In this document: one piece after another, positions 25,777-34,834 of the stretch
Layout of the letters: each line of letters starts with the position of its first letter
Position numbering within the stretch: position 1 is the first letter of the stretch
Assembly (NCBI GenBank): GCA_031082125.1
Contig: JAVHLM010000038.1
Location: forward strand, 1-60,007
Length of the DNA stretch: 60,007 bases
Direction of reading: 5' to 3'
Source: Candidatus Eremiobacterota bacterium
GTDB lineage: Bacteria > Vulcanimicrobiota > CADAWZ01 > Ess09-12
Notes under the pieces: model-generated
Told to the model about the DNA's origin: nothing
Seen by the model: only the letters and a program-made list of their open reading frames with translations
The model's database searches: none
Translations under genes and position numbers: made by a program

Positions 25777-27099
25777 TCAGAACTCTCCCGTCACTGCGGC
25801 AAGGTACCCCGCTTTTTGCCTTTCATATTCAGGGAAGAGAGGGAGCTGCTCATAGCCCCCCGGGGGGCGATCTGTTTTACGCACAGCCTTTGGTGCCGTG
25901 AGTATATCTTGAAGCCGTGAGATATCCGAAGGGATCTTTTCCCAGTATTTTCCGGCTGCCATGACGAAGAAGCGGGCCCTTTTCATTACCACGCCTATCC
26001 GCGCGAGGTCCTCAAGGGAGAGGGAGTGGAGTTTCCGGGCGGCGATGATTCTTTTCGCGCTCAAGGTTCCTATGCCGGGCACGCGAACCAGGGCTTCGTA
26101 GGGCGCGCTGTTCACTTCCAGCGGGAAGAACTCGGGGTGAGCCAGGGCCCACCCTGTCTTGGGGTCCCACCGCTCGTCAAGGTTCCTGCATTGTTCACCG
26201 AAGAGCTCGGCAGAAGCGAAGCCGTAGAAGCGAAGCAGCCAGTCGGCCTGGTAGAGGCGGTGCTCACGGAGAAGGGGGGGCTCGACGGGAGCGGGCAGGT
26301 GCGGGCTTTCATTCACCGGGATATAGGCCGAGTAAAAGACCCGCTTGAGGCTGAACCTGCGGTAGAGGAACTCCGAGAGCCTGAGAATCGTGGAGTCGCT
26401 CTCGGGGGAGGCCCCCACGATGAGCTGCGTGCTCTGTCCCGCGGGGATGAATGGCGGCGCTTTCCTGGATTTTTCCTTCTCCTCCCTGTACCTGGTGATC
26501 TCTGCTCCCATGGACTTCATTACCGAGAGGATCCCTTCACCGCTTTTCTGCGGCGCGAGGAGCTTCAGGGACTCCCGGGAAGGGAGCTCGATATTGGCGC
26601 TCAGCCGGTCCACGTAGCTGCCGGCCTCAATGATGAGGCTTTTCGAGGCTCCGGGAAGGGCTTTAAGGTGGATATAGCCGTTAAAGCGCTCTTTGAGCCT
26701 GAGGTCTTTCACGGTCCTCACGAGGCGCTCCATGGTGTAGTCGGGTGAGCGGGTGATGGCAGATGAGAGGAAGAGCCCCTCAATATAGTTTCTATGGTAA
26801 AACTCCATGGTGAGGGCTGCCACCTCACCCTCGGTGAAGGAGGCGCGGGGCACGTCGTTGGAGCGCCTGTTGACGCAGTAGCTGCAGTCAAAGATGCAGT
26901 CGTTGGTGAACAGGATCTTCAAGAGCGACACACAGCGCCCGTCAGAAGTGAAGCTGTGGCAGATGCCGCTTGGGGCGGTGCTGCCAACGCCGCCTTTTAC
27001 CCCACGTCTCCTGCTGCCGCTTGACACGCAGGATACATCGTATTTTGCCGCGCCCGAGAGCACGGTGAGCTTTGCCTGGATGTCTGCGAAAGAAACCAT
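25777..27099 (-). CDS. Putative DNA repair/modification radical SAM protein (TIGR03916)
   Basis: A SplB-related radical SAM enzyme thought to act on DNA. The 4Fe-4S ligands are C68-IFD-C72-SY-C75; a preceding GICHSFTSDGRCVSLLKIL block and the NRRSNDVPRASFTEGEVAALT block are typical. The C-terminus has a helix-hairpin-helix DNA-binding motif (LVRVPGIGTLSAKRIIAA, about residues 335-355). The length of 440 residues fits the family. CAGGAGA supplies the ribosome site. The partner protein follows directly. Neither the exact lesion nor the reaction is known for the family. Confidence 0.92.
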   Translation of the reverse strand: MVSFADIQAKLTVLSGAAKYDVSCVSSGSRRRGVKGGVGSTAPSGICHSFTSDGRCVSLLKILFTNDCIFDCSYCVNRRSNDVPRASFTEGEVAALTMEFYHRNYIEGLFLSSAITRSPDYTMERLVRTVKDLRLKERFNGYIHLKALPGASKSLIIEAGSYVDRLSANIELPSRESLKLLAPQKSGEGILSVMKSMGAEITRYREEKEKSRKAPPFIPAGQSTQLIVGASPESDSTILRLSEFLYRRFSLKRVFYSAYIPVNESPHLPAPVEPPLLREHRLYQADWLLRFYGFASAELFGEQCRNLDERWDPKTGWALAHPEFFPLEVNSAPYEALVRVPGIGTLSAKRIIAARKLHSLSLEDLARIGVVMKRARFFVMAAGKYWEKIPSDISRLQDILTAPKAVRKTDRPPGGYEQLPLFPEYERQKAGYLAAVTGEF

Positions 27100-27357
27100 G
27101 GAAATCTCCTGGCTATTTCTTACCGCGATGCCATGAATAATCCTGCTCCCGCCCTCTGGCAGCGGATAGGCCGGCCCGCCGCCCGGGAAATGCCCCGGCC
27201 GCCTGGGCCGCAGGCAGCCATTATTATTCTCGCATATCTCAGTGACACATGGATGTCAGTGGTGAAAAATGCAGTGAAAGTTTCACGGGAGATGCCATTT
27301 AGGGACATCCCCTGTAATTTGCTGGAGGTGCTGAAGCCTCATCCTGTCCTCTCCCTG
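27100..27357. other. Divergent intergenic region, nothing definite
   Basis: This is the stretch between the radical SAM gene and the promoter of the clostripain-like gene. It has no supported ORF, hairpin or repeat that I could find. Confidence 0.4.
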
Positions 27358-27386
27358 TTGCCTTCCCTCCGGGGCTGTGATATACT
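27358..27386 (+). promoter_or_regulatory. Sigma70 promoter of the protease pair
   Basis: TTGCCT (27358-27363), 17 nt, TATACT (27381-27386), about 50 nt before the ATG at 27440. No TTNACA repeat lies upstream of this -35, unlike other members of the putative set. Confidence 0.6.
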
Positions 27387-27439
27387 TTTTCCATGGGTAG
27401 TTCATTCTTGCCGGATAAACTCCCGGAACGAGGTGATAT

Positions 27440-28657
27440 ATGAACATTCAGCCGACACCCATGCAGTCAGGCATAAAGAACGGCCAGTCGCTCCCTGGCA
27501 GCCACGCAGCGGGGACTGCCGGAGCAGCGGGAGATAAGAAATGGACCGTGCTCCTGTACTCGGGAGGCGACAACAACCTGGATTACGATTGCATCCAGGA
27601 TGTAATTGATCTTGAGAAAGTAGGCTCTGACAAAAACACCAACGTGCTGGTGCAGATAGACAGGGGCGAGAATCCTTCGGAAATCAGCGGCGGGTGGAAG
27701 GGATGCCGCCGCTTCCTCATCGGGAAGGATAACAACCCCTCGGCAATCGACTCCCCTGTCCTCGAGGACCTCGGGCAGGTCAACATGGCGGACCCGAAAG
27801 TGCTCACTGACTCCATAGTATGGGCTGCGAAGAGCTATCCCTCGGAGCACTTCTTCCTCATCATGGCTGATCATGGCGGCGGGTGGCCGGGGGCGATGGA
27901 GGACGATTCCCACAAGGGATGGATGAAGACCGGCGAGATAAGATCCGCTATTGAAGAGGCGGAGAAGCAGGTCGGGAAAAAGATTGACATAGTCGGCTTT
28001 GACGCATGCCTGATGGCTTCTTCAGAGGTCGGCTACGAGCTCAGGGACTGCGCCGATTTCATGATTGCCTCCGAAGAAACTGAAGGTGTCGATGGATGGC
28101 CCTATATCAATATATTCTCCGGGAAGATCCTGAAGAGCCTCCAGAGGGCCCTGACGGCCAAGCTGGATATCTCTCCTGATGAAGTGGCAAAAAAGGTGGT
28201 AAAAGAAGCAGAAGGGTATCCCGATACTCTGCCTACCCTCTCCGCCATCGAGCTTTCAAAAATGAGCGCTCTTGCGCGGGCAACTGACCGCTTCGCAGAG
28301 AAGCTTATTGCCACTGATACGCCTCCTGAGACGATAAGAAGCATGATAAGCTCCACCGAGACCTTTGAGGGCTTTAAGGACCAGTATGATTTTGCAGAAA
28401 GGATCGCGGGAAATCCCGGGGTGAAAGATGAGGCGCTCAGGCAGGCCGCCCGTGAAATGATGAATTCTGTCAGGGATGCGGTGATCGCTGAACAGCATGC
28501 AAAGGAGAGAACTGGAGCCCATGGCCTTCACATTGAGCTCCCCGACGGGAGCAGTGCCCCCCCCGGAGACGACTACAAGGAACTGGGCCTGTCGAAGGAT
28601 ACGAAATGGGATGAAGCGCTGATGAAACTGAGCCGGCAGGCTTCTGAAAATAAATAA
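27440..28657 (+). CDS. Clostripain-like (C11) cysteine protease with disordered leader
   Basis: Caspase-fold peptidase; clostripain relatives cut after Arg or Lys. The catalytic pair is H145 (IMADHGGGW) and C190 (GFDACLMASSEVGYEL). The domain opens with KKWTVLLYSGGDNNLD. Residues 1-32 are Gln/Pro/Gly/Ala rich (MNIQPTPMQSGIKNG) without signal peptide or hydrophobic stretch, although characterised C11 enzymes are usually secreted. The ribosome site GAGGTGATAT is good. An M30-like metalloprotease gene follows after 34 nt, so the two proteases are probably one operon. A paralogue is encoded at 39866-41224. Confidence 0.9.
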   Translation: MNIQPTPMQSGIKNGQSLPGSHAAGTAGAAGDKKWTVLLYSGGDNNLDYDCIQDVIDLEKVGSDKNTNVLVQIDRGENPSEISGGWKGCRRFLIGKDNNPSAIDSPVLEDLGQVNMADPKVLTDSIVWAAKSYPSEHFFLIMADHGGGWPGAMEDDSHKGWMKTGEIRSAIEEAEKQVGKKIDIVGFDACLMASSEVGYELRDCADFMIASEETEGVDGWPYINIFSGKILKSLQRALTAKLDISPDEVAKKVVKEAEGYPDTLPTLSAIELSKMSALARATDRFAEKLIATDTPPETIRSMISSTETFEGFKDQYDFAERIAGNPGVKDEALRQAAREMMNSVRDAVIAEQHAKERTGAHGLHIELPDGSSAPPGDDYKELGLSKDTKWDEALMKLSRQASENK

Positions 28658-28691
28658 AGCTCCGGCGCACTGAGAATGCGAGGGATCACCG

Positions 28692-30188
28692 ATGAAAATT
28701 GAGAACACACCCTTTGTTCAACAGAGTCGTCAGCAGGCGCAGATACCTATCCCGGCCGGCGAGAGCGGGCAGAAAGATGTTTTCACGAAAGAGGAGAAAG
28801 CGGGAAGTGCCGCGGCCTCTCCCCTCGACCGCGGTGAGAAGAGCATCCCCGCCGAAAACGCCTCCATCCACGAAGGAACAACGCTCACTCCCCGGGAGTA
28901 TATCGATACGGCTCAGAAGACTATCGATCCGAAAGATGTCAGAAAGGCGAGAAAGGCCTCGGGGCCGCCTCCCCGGGAAGGCACGAAAAAGAGCTTCTGG
29001 CGGTGGAATTTTGCGCAGATGCCGCCGGGATTCAAGAAGATTGACGCCACCTGCCAGAAGGCAGGGAAAAACTGTTATGCTTTCGTGGAAGATGCGTGCT
29101 GGGGCAAGGAAGTCAAGGCAGGCGATATCGAGAAGCTTCTCAATACCTTTGAAAATCAGACGCCTCCCTCGTCTCTCAACCCGAAAAAAGGGATCTACGA
29201 TGTCGATACCGAGACCTTCGGAAATATCCCTGACGCTCTTGACAACGATCCCAGGGTCTACCTTTTTGTCACCAACCTGGGAAATTACCAGGGACAGGGT
29301 TTTGACGGCTATTTCAACGCCTTTGACGAGATGGATGATGCCACCGCGTGGGAGAAGTATCACCAGCACAGCAATGAAGCGGAAATGCTTTACCTCAACT
29401 GCGGTTCCAGGGAAACACCCATAGCTTCAGACTATATGCTCTCGGTGACTTCCCATGAGCTTCAGCACATGATCCACTTCAACTACGACAGCCAGGAGGA
29501 ATCGTGGCTCAACGAGAGCTGTTCTGAAGCGGCAATGACCGCCACAGGCTATTTCACTGACAGCAAGCATATGGAGCGATATGCATCAAACCCCTCTTCA
29601 CCTCTCATGGTGAAGGACTTTGTGGACTACGGGGCCTGCCTTCTCTGGGGTACGTATCTCATGGAGCAGCTGGGAGCCGGCTTTTTCCCTGCCCTTGTCT
29701 CAAACCCTTCCCAGGGAGCCCTCTCTATCAATGACACGCTAAGCACGCTGCACCGCCCTGAAAACTTCCGCTCCCTCTTTGATCAATGGGTGGTGGCAAA
29801 TTTCGCCTCTTCCAGGGGTGTCACCGACAGCCGTTACAGGTACTCGTCCTTCCCGGTGCCTCCTATGAAAGTGGCTGCGCCATTCGAAAAATACCCTGCC
29901 GAGCACAGCTCAACATTGAAAAGCTCCGGCGTTGATTATATCGCCCTCAATAACACTGATAATAAAGAGATGAAGCTCTCTCTGAAAGTTACCTCACCCG
30001 AGAACCCCCAGGACCTGGATTATGGAGTCCAGCTGATGCGCTTCAATGGAAAAGAGCTCAAGGTGGAGCCATTGAGGTTTAAGGATGGCGAGGCGACGGT
30101 GAGCCCGGGAGATGGGGAGCTCTTTCTTGCCGTGTACGGCCTGGGAGAGAAAGACCTGGGCTATACCATCAGCGCTGAAAAAAGCTGA
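28692..30188 (+). CDS. M30 (hyicolysin)-like zinc metalloprotease
   Basis: The zinc site is H255-E-L-Q-H259 in VTSHELQHMIHF, and WLNESCSEAAM supplies the third ligand (probably E275 or E279), the gluzincin pattern of the M30 family. The catalytic domain covers about residues 190-390. Residues 1-100 are a disordered Pro/Lys/Glu-rich leader starting MKIENTPFVQQS, with no signal peptide. The C-terminal ~100 residues look like a small beta domain (ALNNTDNKEMKLSLKVTSP, DGELFLAVYGLGEKD), similar to pre-peptidase C-terminal domains. It is co-oriented with the C11 protease and likely co-transcribed. Export would need a route other than Sec. Confidence 0.85.
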   Translation: MKIENTPFVQQSRQQAQIPIPAGESGQKDVFTKEEKAGSAAASPLDRGEKSIPAENASIHEGTTLTPREYIDTAQKTIDPKDVRKARKASGPPPREGTKKSFWRWNFAQMPPGFKKIDATCQKAGKNCYAFVEDACWGKEVKAGDIEKLLNTFENQTPPSSLNPKKGIYDVDTETFGNIPDALDNDPRVYLFVTNLGNYQGQGFDGYFNAFDEMDDATAWEKYHQHSNEAEMLYLNCGSRETPIASDYMLSVTSHELQHMIHFNYDSQEESWLNESCSEAAMTATGYFTDSKHMERYASNPSSPLMVKDFVDYGACLLWGTYLMEQLGAGFFPALVSNPSQGALSINDTLSTLHRPENFRSLFDQWVVANFASSRGVTDSRYRYSSFPVPPMKVAAPFEKYPAEHSSTLKSSGVDYIALNNTDNKEMKLSLKVTSPENPQDLDYGVQLMRFNGKELKVEPLRFKDGEATVSPGDGELFLAVYGLGEKDLGYTISAEKS

Positions 30189-30333
30189 GACAAAATCATG
30201 CCTGTCCCGGTCAAAGACTGGGAGCTCTCCCGGGTTTTCGGATCCTACCTGTTGAGCTCTTCCGGGCAGAGGGATTTCACACCATAAGCGGCGCCGGCAG
30301 GGTCATTCGATGAGGATGGCGGTTTCATCTCTT

Positions 30334-33300
30334 TTATTCACTCTCAGAAGAACGGACCTTGAGTCTTATGCCGCCTATGCTCACTGAGTCGTCGCCTGAT
30401 TCCACAATCCCTTTTGCTTCCTGCGCGCTGTCATCGCTCCAGGCGACGTTGCGGGGGTCCATCTCCATGGTATAGGCCCGCATGCAGTGCTTGAGACATT
30501 GCTCACGGTCGCGGCCCTTGGCCGTTTCTTCCTCGATGAAGTCGTAGAAATTCATGGCAACCTTATAATTGCTCTCACCGTCCACATGCTCCATCACGTC
30601 CCGGAACCTCAACCAGGCCTTTCCAATCCCTGCATCGTCCTTCTCCTTCTCAGCAAAATGACCGTAGGCATCAAGGACAAGGGCGGGACTGCCGAGCTTC
30701 AGCGCCATATCCTGAACGTCGGGGAAGGCGGTATAGCTCTTCATGCCTTCATGAAATACTTCCGTCACCTTGGGGAGATCCCACGTGCTCCCGAGAGTGT
30801 AGCTTTTTCCGGCAATTCCCGGAAGGCCTTCAGAGGCCTTCCGGAATCTCTCCATGGGAAGGACCGACGGCATCCAGAGGCCGTCGATTGTCTCCTTGAT
30901 AAGTCTTTCCCTCATGGGATCGAGAAGCTTGTTCAGCACCCCATTTCCGTAGCCAAGGTCACGATCAAGGAAGGGCTTGAGCGCACCGTAAAGGGAGTCA
31001 AAAAGGGCAGGGGACTTCCGGGAAAGCCGCTCGAGAACCTGGAAGGTAAGGAGAGTCGCTTCAGGGGCCTTGTCAAAGGTGCCATTTGCGGCAATATCCG
31101 TTTTGAGCCTCGAGAGCAGCGAGTCAGCCTCTTTCCCGGTGTCCGCGGAAGCTTTTCCGATTCCTTCCTCCATAGCATTGAGAATTTCATCGCTTCTGCG
31201 CTCCACATCGGAAGAAATCCCCATGCGGTGGGTCATTTTCAATGCATCCATAGCGGTGTCACACTGCGCCGACGCCGACAGGGTGCCGGATTGCAGTCTC
31301 TGCATATCCTGTGCAATCTCTTCCCTGCGGATCCCGTCTATGTAATCGCTGAAGATATAGAAACCCTGTTTTTCAAAGCGCTCCGGCCTTATTATATCCT
31401 TGAAGCGCACCTCCTGGTCCGGCTTCAGGGCAAGGGACGAGAGAATGGTGAAGGAGATCTTGCCTTCCCTCGTGAGCTTCCTGAGGGCCCCTGCGGCCTT
31501 GTAATCTTTCTCGAAAGCATCAAGGAAACGGCCGGCCGCCCTGTCATCGGGGACAATGAAGTCGTAGAAATCACCGGCCCAGCGGCATGAGCCCGAGCTT
31601 CCCTTTCTTGTGCAGAGAGCGCGCATCAGATCGTCATCGCTGGCGGAATCATTGAAGACCCGGTCCTTCAGCGCCTCATCCAGCGTCACCATGCGGCCCC
31701 TCATATCGGGAAGCTCAAGGCCTTCTATGAGGGCGGGCTTCTCCTTCCTGAGGCGGTTGAAGAGGGAGAGCACCAGGGGGAATTCTCCCGAGTCGGAATA
31801 CCCGGAGTGGAAGATGGAGCGCCCCTCCCTGGCGGGAGGCTGATAGAGCTTCGGGAGAAGATATTCCACCTGCCCGCGGTCGGGAAGCCAGCTGTGCTTT
31901 TCATAGGCATCATGAATGAGCCAGCACTGGCGCTCATCAAGATAAGGCCGGCTGCTGTCGGCCAGGATAATATCCATTGTGGGCTTCACCAGCGACGGAT
32001 CCTTCTCGAAAAGCTCTCTCATGTGGCTGCAAGTTTCATTGAGGGCATTGATCTCATCACATGTGAGCAGGGTCCCAAGCTCCTCCCTGAAGAACCGCTC
32101 ATCTTTCAGCAGCTCCGGGAAGGTGCCTGTCAGGTTCTTGAAGAAATCGACCTTCGCCTCCTCCTCAAGATTGTTGCCCACAAGCGCTTCCCGGGCATCG
32201 AGCCTCGAGATGAGTGTTGAGAGCGCCGGCAGGTGCCCGGCGATAAGCTCCCTCAGGGCCGGGCTCGACTGCCCTTCCTTCAGGATTCTCCCCATTTTCC
32301 GCAGGTCGTAGTCACCCCGGCCATCTCCTCCGCCAAGGCTCTCGACAAAAATTCCCAGCACTGACCTGGCTTCATCGCTGCCGGCTTCAGCAAGACCCCG
32401 GAGTATGGCCAGTCCCTTGTCGCGATCGTTCTTCCCGCTCTTGTCCTTCAATTCATAGGCATCAATGGAATCGAACAGCTCTTTCACCCTGGCCTTCAAG
32501 GCGACAGGTTTTCGCCGGGGAGGGCTCGACAGGCGGATCTCAGAATCATGGACCGCCACCTTCTCACCCCTCACCACCTCCCGCAGATCGAGGGATCCGG
32601 GGAGCACCTCCCTGCCGTCCCTGGTCACCGTAATCTGCCCGTGGTGCCACCAATGCTCCACCAGGGAGGCGGCATCATCGGCCATGGCAAAGTCGCTTTC
32701 CCGGGGTTCCTTCTCCCTGATGTCAGGCTTGAAGTCACTGTCGCCGCGGCACTGCATGGTCCGCGAAAAATGGGCTGCAGCCTTGAGGGCATCCCCCGGG
32801 ACTCTTCTCCCCTCGGTAGCGCCCTGAAGGGCATCGAGAAAGTCCTTCATGCCGTTATCGGGGCCTATATAGGTCCTGTCAAAAGAATTCTCCAGGCGGC
32901 GCCACAGACTCGAGATGCACTCCGAGGGGCCGGCGACGGGACCTTTCTTGAGCTGCCAGTCAGCGACGGGTGTCGTCCCTTTTACATGAGAAAACATGAG
33001 CTCCTGCGCCATCTTCCTGACCAGGGGATCTCCCTGCGGGTTGTGCAGGAGCCCGTATATCGCCATGGAGGCCTTCCGGAAGTCTTCTCCCTTGACCGTG
33101 CCGGCTTTTAACCGGGCTCCAAGGTCTCCCAGGTAGGTGCATGAAGCCCTCCGCGCAGAGTTTCTCAGGGCGGCAGGCGCTTCATTATCAATGCTGTCCT
33201 GGGCATCAATGGTCGAAATGAAGGGTTTTTGGGAGGCGCTCTTGTCCGATTCTGACGACTTTATGGAATTCCCTGCACCTGAGGCTTTTTTAGGCCGGCC

Positions 33301-33486
33301 CTTCCGGGCTTCACTGCTTTTTCCCGCATGCGGGGGAGCCTTATCTTTGCGATCATCTTTCAGGGAAATGCCTGCCGAATCTCTCGGCTCCCCATCCGCT
33401 GAAGGAGTCTCTTCCGGGCGCTGCCGCTTTACTCCGGCAGTGCCTCCCGGTGTGAGTCCCATACCCGCCTGTTTCAGGGAATCCAT
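30334..33486 (-). CDS. Very large helical protein of unknown function
   Basis: I recognise no family in the 1,050 residues. The first ~90 residues are disordered and very rich in Ser, Lys, Pro and Gly (MDSLKQAGMGLTPGGTAG, then KDDRKDKAPPHAG), with no signal peptide. The remainder is mostly amphipathic helices of HEAT/armadillo-like spacing with little beta structure, ending in a small strand-rich tail (SVSIGGIRLKVR). Cys residues are scattered and no catalytic motif stands out. The ribosome site GAGGGGG is good. It converges on the M30 protease gene and has its own promoter with a half-site of the TTNACA box. Its size and leader suggest an exported structural or effector protein, which is inference. 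Confidence 0.75.
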   Translation of the reverse strand: MDSLKQAGMGLTPGGTAGVKRQRPEETPSADGEPRDSAGISLKDDRKDKAPPHAGKSSEARKGRPKKASGAGNSIKSSESDKSASQKPFISTIDAQDSIDNEAPAALRNSARRASCTYLGDLGARLKAGTVKGEDFRKASMAIYGLLHNPQGDPLVRKMAQELMFSHVKGTTPVADWQLKKGPVAGPSECISSLWRRLENSFDRTYIGPDNGMKDFLDALQGATEGRRVPGDALKAAAHFSRTMQCRGDSDFKPDIREKEPRESDFAMADDAASLVEHWWHHGQITVTRDGREVLPGSLDLREVVRGEKVAVHDSEIRLSSPPRRKPVALKARVKELFDSIDAYELKDKSGKNDRDKGLAILRGLAEAGSDEARSVLGIFVESLGGGDGRGDYDLRKMGRILKEGQSSPALRELIAGHLPALSTLISRLDAREALVGNNLEEEAKVDFFKNLTGTFPELLKDERFFREELGTLLTCDEINALNETCSHMRELFEKDPSLVKPTMDIILADSSRPYLDERQCWLIHDAYEKHSWLPDRGQVEYLLPKLYQPPAREGRSIFHSGYSDSGEFPLVLSLFNRLRKEKPALIEGLELPDMRGRMVTLDEALKDRVFNDSASDDDLMRALCTRKGSSGSCRWAGDFYDFIVPDDRAAGRFLDAFEKDYKAAGALRKLTREGKISFTILSSLALKPDQEVRFKDIIRPERFEKQGFYIFSDYIDGIRREEIAQDMQRLQSGTLSASAQCDTAMDALKMTHRMGISSDVERRSDEILNAMEEGIGKASADTGKEADSLLSRLKTDIAANGTFDKAPEATLLTFQVLERLSRKSPALFDSLYGALKPFLDRDLGYGNGVLNKLLDPMRERLIKETIDGLWMPSVLPMERFRKASEGLPGIAGKSYTLGSTWDLPKVTEVFHEGMKSYTAFPDVQDMALKLGSPALVLDAYGHFAEKEKDDAGIGKAWLRFRDVMEHVDGESNYKVAMNFYDFIEEETAKGRDREQCLKHCMRAYTMEMDPRNVAWSDDSAQEAKGIVESGDDSVSIGGIRLKVRSSESE

Positions 33487-33536
33487 AGATCTTACCCCCT
33501 CTGTGCGCCCATTATGCGCAATGATATCTCACAATG

Positions 33537-33591
33537 ATTATAGAACCGGAGCATCTCTGCGTCTATTGCCAGGTTGTTACCATTTGGAGAA
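33537..33591 (-). promoter_or_regulatory. Promoter with Pho-box-like half-site, for the 1,050-residue protein
   Basis: Reading the minus strand: TTCTCC (degenerate distal half), N5, GTAACA (33580-33575), 9 nt, TAGACG (33565-33560), 17 nt, TATAAT (33542-33537). Spacings equal those of the promoters at 12644 and 48328, although only the proximal half-site is well kept. Confidence 0.5.
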
Positions 33592-33719
33592 GGGAAAGGG
33601 GCTTGCTTCAATTATGGCCGGCAGGGTCTCATCAGGGGAAGGCGACTCCTGAAACAGCCGCCTGAACTGCTTGTGGGGAATTGACAAGAGAGGAAAGACA
33701 CCAGGTGAAGTCTGTGCTT

Positions 33720-33812
33720 TTACTTGGCGATGGCGTCGTACGCATATCCAATTATTTTTCCAGCAAGCCAGATGATAAACCCTACCACAATAAGTGACAA
33801 TACCATCTTCAT
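33720..33812 (-). CDS. 30-residue single-pass membrane peptide
   Basis: MKMVLSLIVVGFIIWLAGK is followed by IIGYAYDAIAK and a TAA stop. It is preceded by a strong ribosome site (GAGGTGG, with ATG 6 nt later). The first 20 residues form one membrane helix, with a short basic and aromatic tail. It is surrounded by non-coding sequence on both sides (33487-33719 and 33813-34322). Such peptides can be membrane regulators, toxins or subunits; none of these is shown. No antitoxin-like antisense RNA or partner ORF was seen. Confidence 0.6.
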   Translation of the reverse strand: MKMVLSLIVVGFIIWLAGKIIGYAYDAIAK

Positions 33813-34096
33813 GACTCCACCTCTTTCAGAATTCTGCTATCTCTGAAAATATCCGGGGGTAACTGAACATCTGTCGGGTGCCCCCCCGCGCCTGGCATAG
33901 AACCCCTCTCTTCCAGAGAAAGACTTCCATGTGCTCCTGCCGCGGCTGAGAAAAGAGAACACAGGCAAGTGTAAGAAGGTGAAGCAGCATATTCAGTGGG
34001 GTATGGGCGGTAAGATAGATCTGGATACCTATCCCTGCTGTTGTAATTTAATTATAGCACATATAGGTAAATTTAGATAGAGAGAAAAGGACAAAT
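33813..34096. other. Intergenic region, one candidate -10 only
   Basis: A reverse-strand TATAAT (34055-34060) in AT-rich sequence could belong to a long-leader transcript for the 30-residue peptide. No -35 at proper spacing and no ORF with a ribosome site was found. Confidence 0.35.
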
Positions 34097-34140
34097 GTTA
34101 ACAAATCGGAAATGGCCCATTTCACCGTGACAGGGCATAA
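34097..34140 (+). promoter_or_regulatory. Promoter with TTAACA half-site for the Cys-rich gene
   Basis: TTAACA (34097-34102), 9 nt, TGGCCC (34112-34117), 17 nt, CATAAT (34135-34140). Spacings match the other box promoters, but the distal half-site is not recognisable and the leader to 34323 would be about 175 nt. Confidence 0.4.
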
Positions 34141-34322
34141 TAATGGTGAGCAAGTGCGCTCATTCCGGGAGCGCTGATGAAGTGTACCTTCTCTGGGACT
34201 GCCAGGTGCCAGGGAAAATCTCCTCCGAGGTCTTTCCCGCCTCTCGAGGAACAGGCCTTCCTCTTGAAAATGGCCTCCTTTTGTGATAGGATAATAGATG
34301 ACTTCGTACCGTCAGAGGGTCC

Positions 34323-34817
34323 ATGAAAGAAGAAATCACTTCATTTTCTGTCAAGATAGGACTTTTCGCCTGCGCGCTCGGCATGATGCTCCCCGTCGAA
34401 GCGGAGACTATCTATGGCGGCGAGGCGCCATGTTGCGTCCCGCCGGCAATAGCCGGCGTTCCCGGCGGGGAGAACGCTTATGGTTTTGCCCCGTGTGCAC
34501 AGGGAGCTTCTCTCACCCCTGAGGAAATTGAAGTGGCTCTCCAGTCGGTGGAGAGCCCTGTCTTTTCGGACACGGAAGCAAGGACGGCCCGGAGGGAGAT
34601 GGCATCGGTCGTATGCGCCTGTGACTGCAACTGCAGCTGCGCATCATGCGTCACTTCCTGCGGCGCCTGTTCCTGTGAGTGCGCCTGCCAGTGCCACTGC
34701 TGGTGCCAGTGCAGCTGCGAGAGCTCATGCGGGATTCCCTCGTGCGCCTGCGCCTGTTCCTGCTGCGGGGGGACCCTTTTCAGGAAGCCTCTGGCCATTC
34801 CCTCTCTTCTCATCTAG
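34323..34817 (+). CDS. Exported protein with a (Cys-X)n tail
   Basis: The 164-residue product starts with a likely signal peptide (KIGLFACALGMMLPVEA), then a Gly/Pro/Cys region (APCCVPPA) and an acidic helix (LTPEEIEVALQSVES). Residues ~97-152 contain 22 Cys, many alternating with one residue (CDCNCSC, CECACQCHCWCQCSC). Alternating Cys-X repeats suit beta-strands with thiols on one face, as in metal-binding or cross-linked proteins; some RiPP precursors also end this way. The ribosome site GAGGGTCC is good. It converges, 17 nt apart, on a second gene with the same CHCWC core. No maturation enzyme is adjacent. Function unknown. Confidence 0.7.
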   Translation: MKEEITSFSVKIGLFACALGMMLPVEAETIYGGEAPCCVPPAIAGVPGGENAYGFAPCAQGASLTPEEIEVALQSVESPVFSDTEARTARREMASVVCACDCNCSCASCVTSCGACSCECACQCHCWCQCSCESSCGIPSCACACSCCGGTLFRKPLAIPSLLI

Positions 34818-34834
34818 TTCCGCCTCTGAAAGCG

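Noticed and set aside
30189-30333. Possible terminator between the M30 and the 1,050-residue protein genes
   Set aside because: Only short GC-rich self-complementary stretches with tiny loops and no T run; not convincing.
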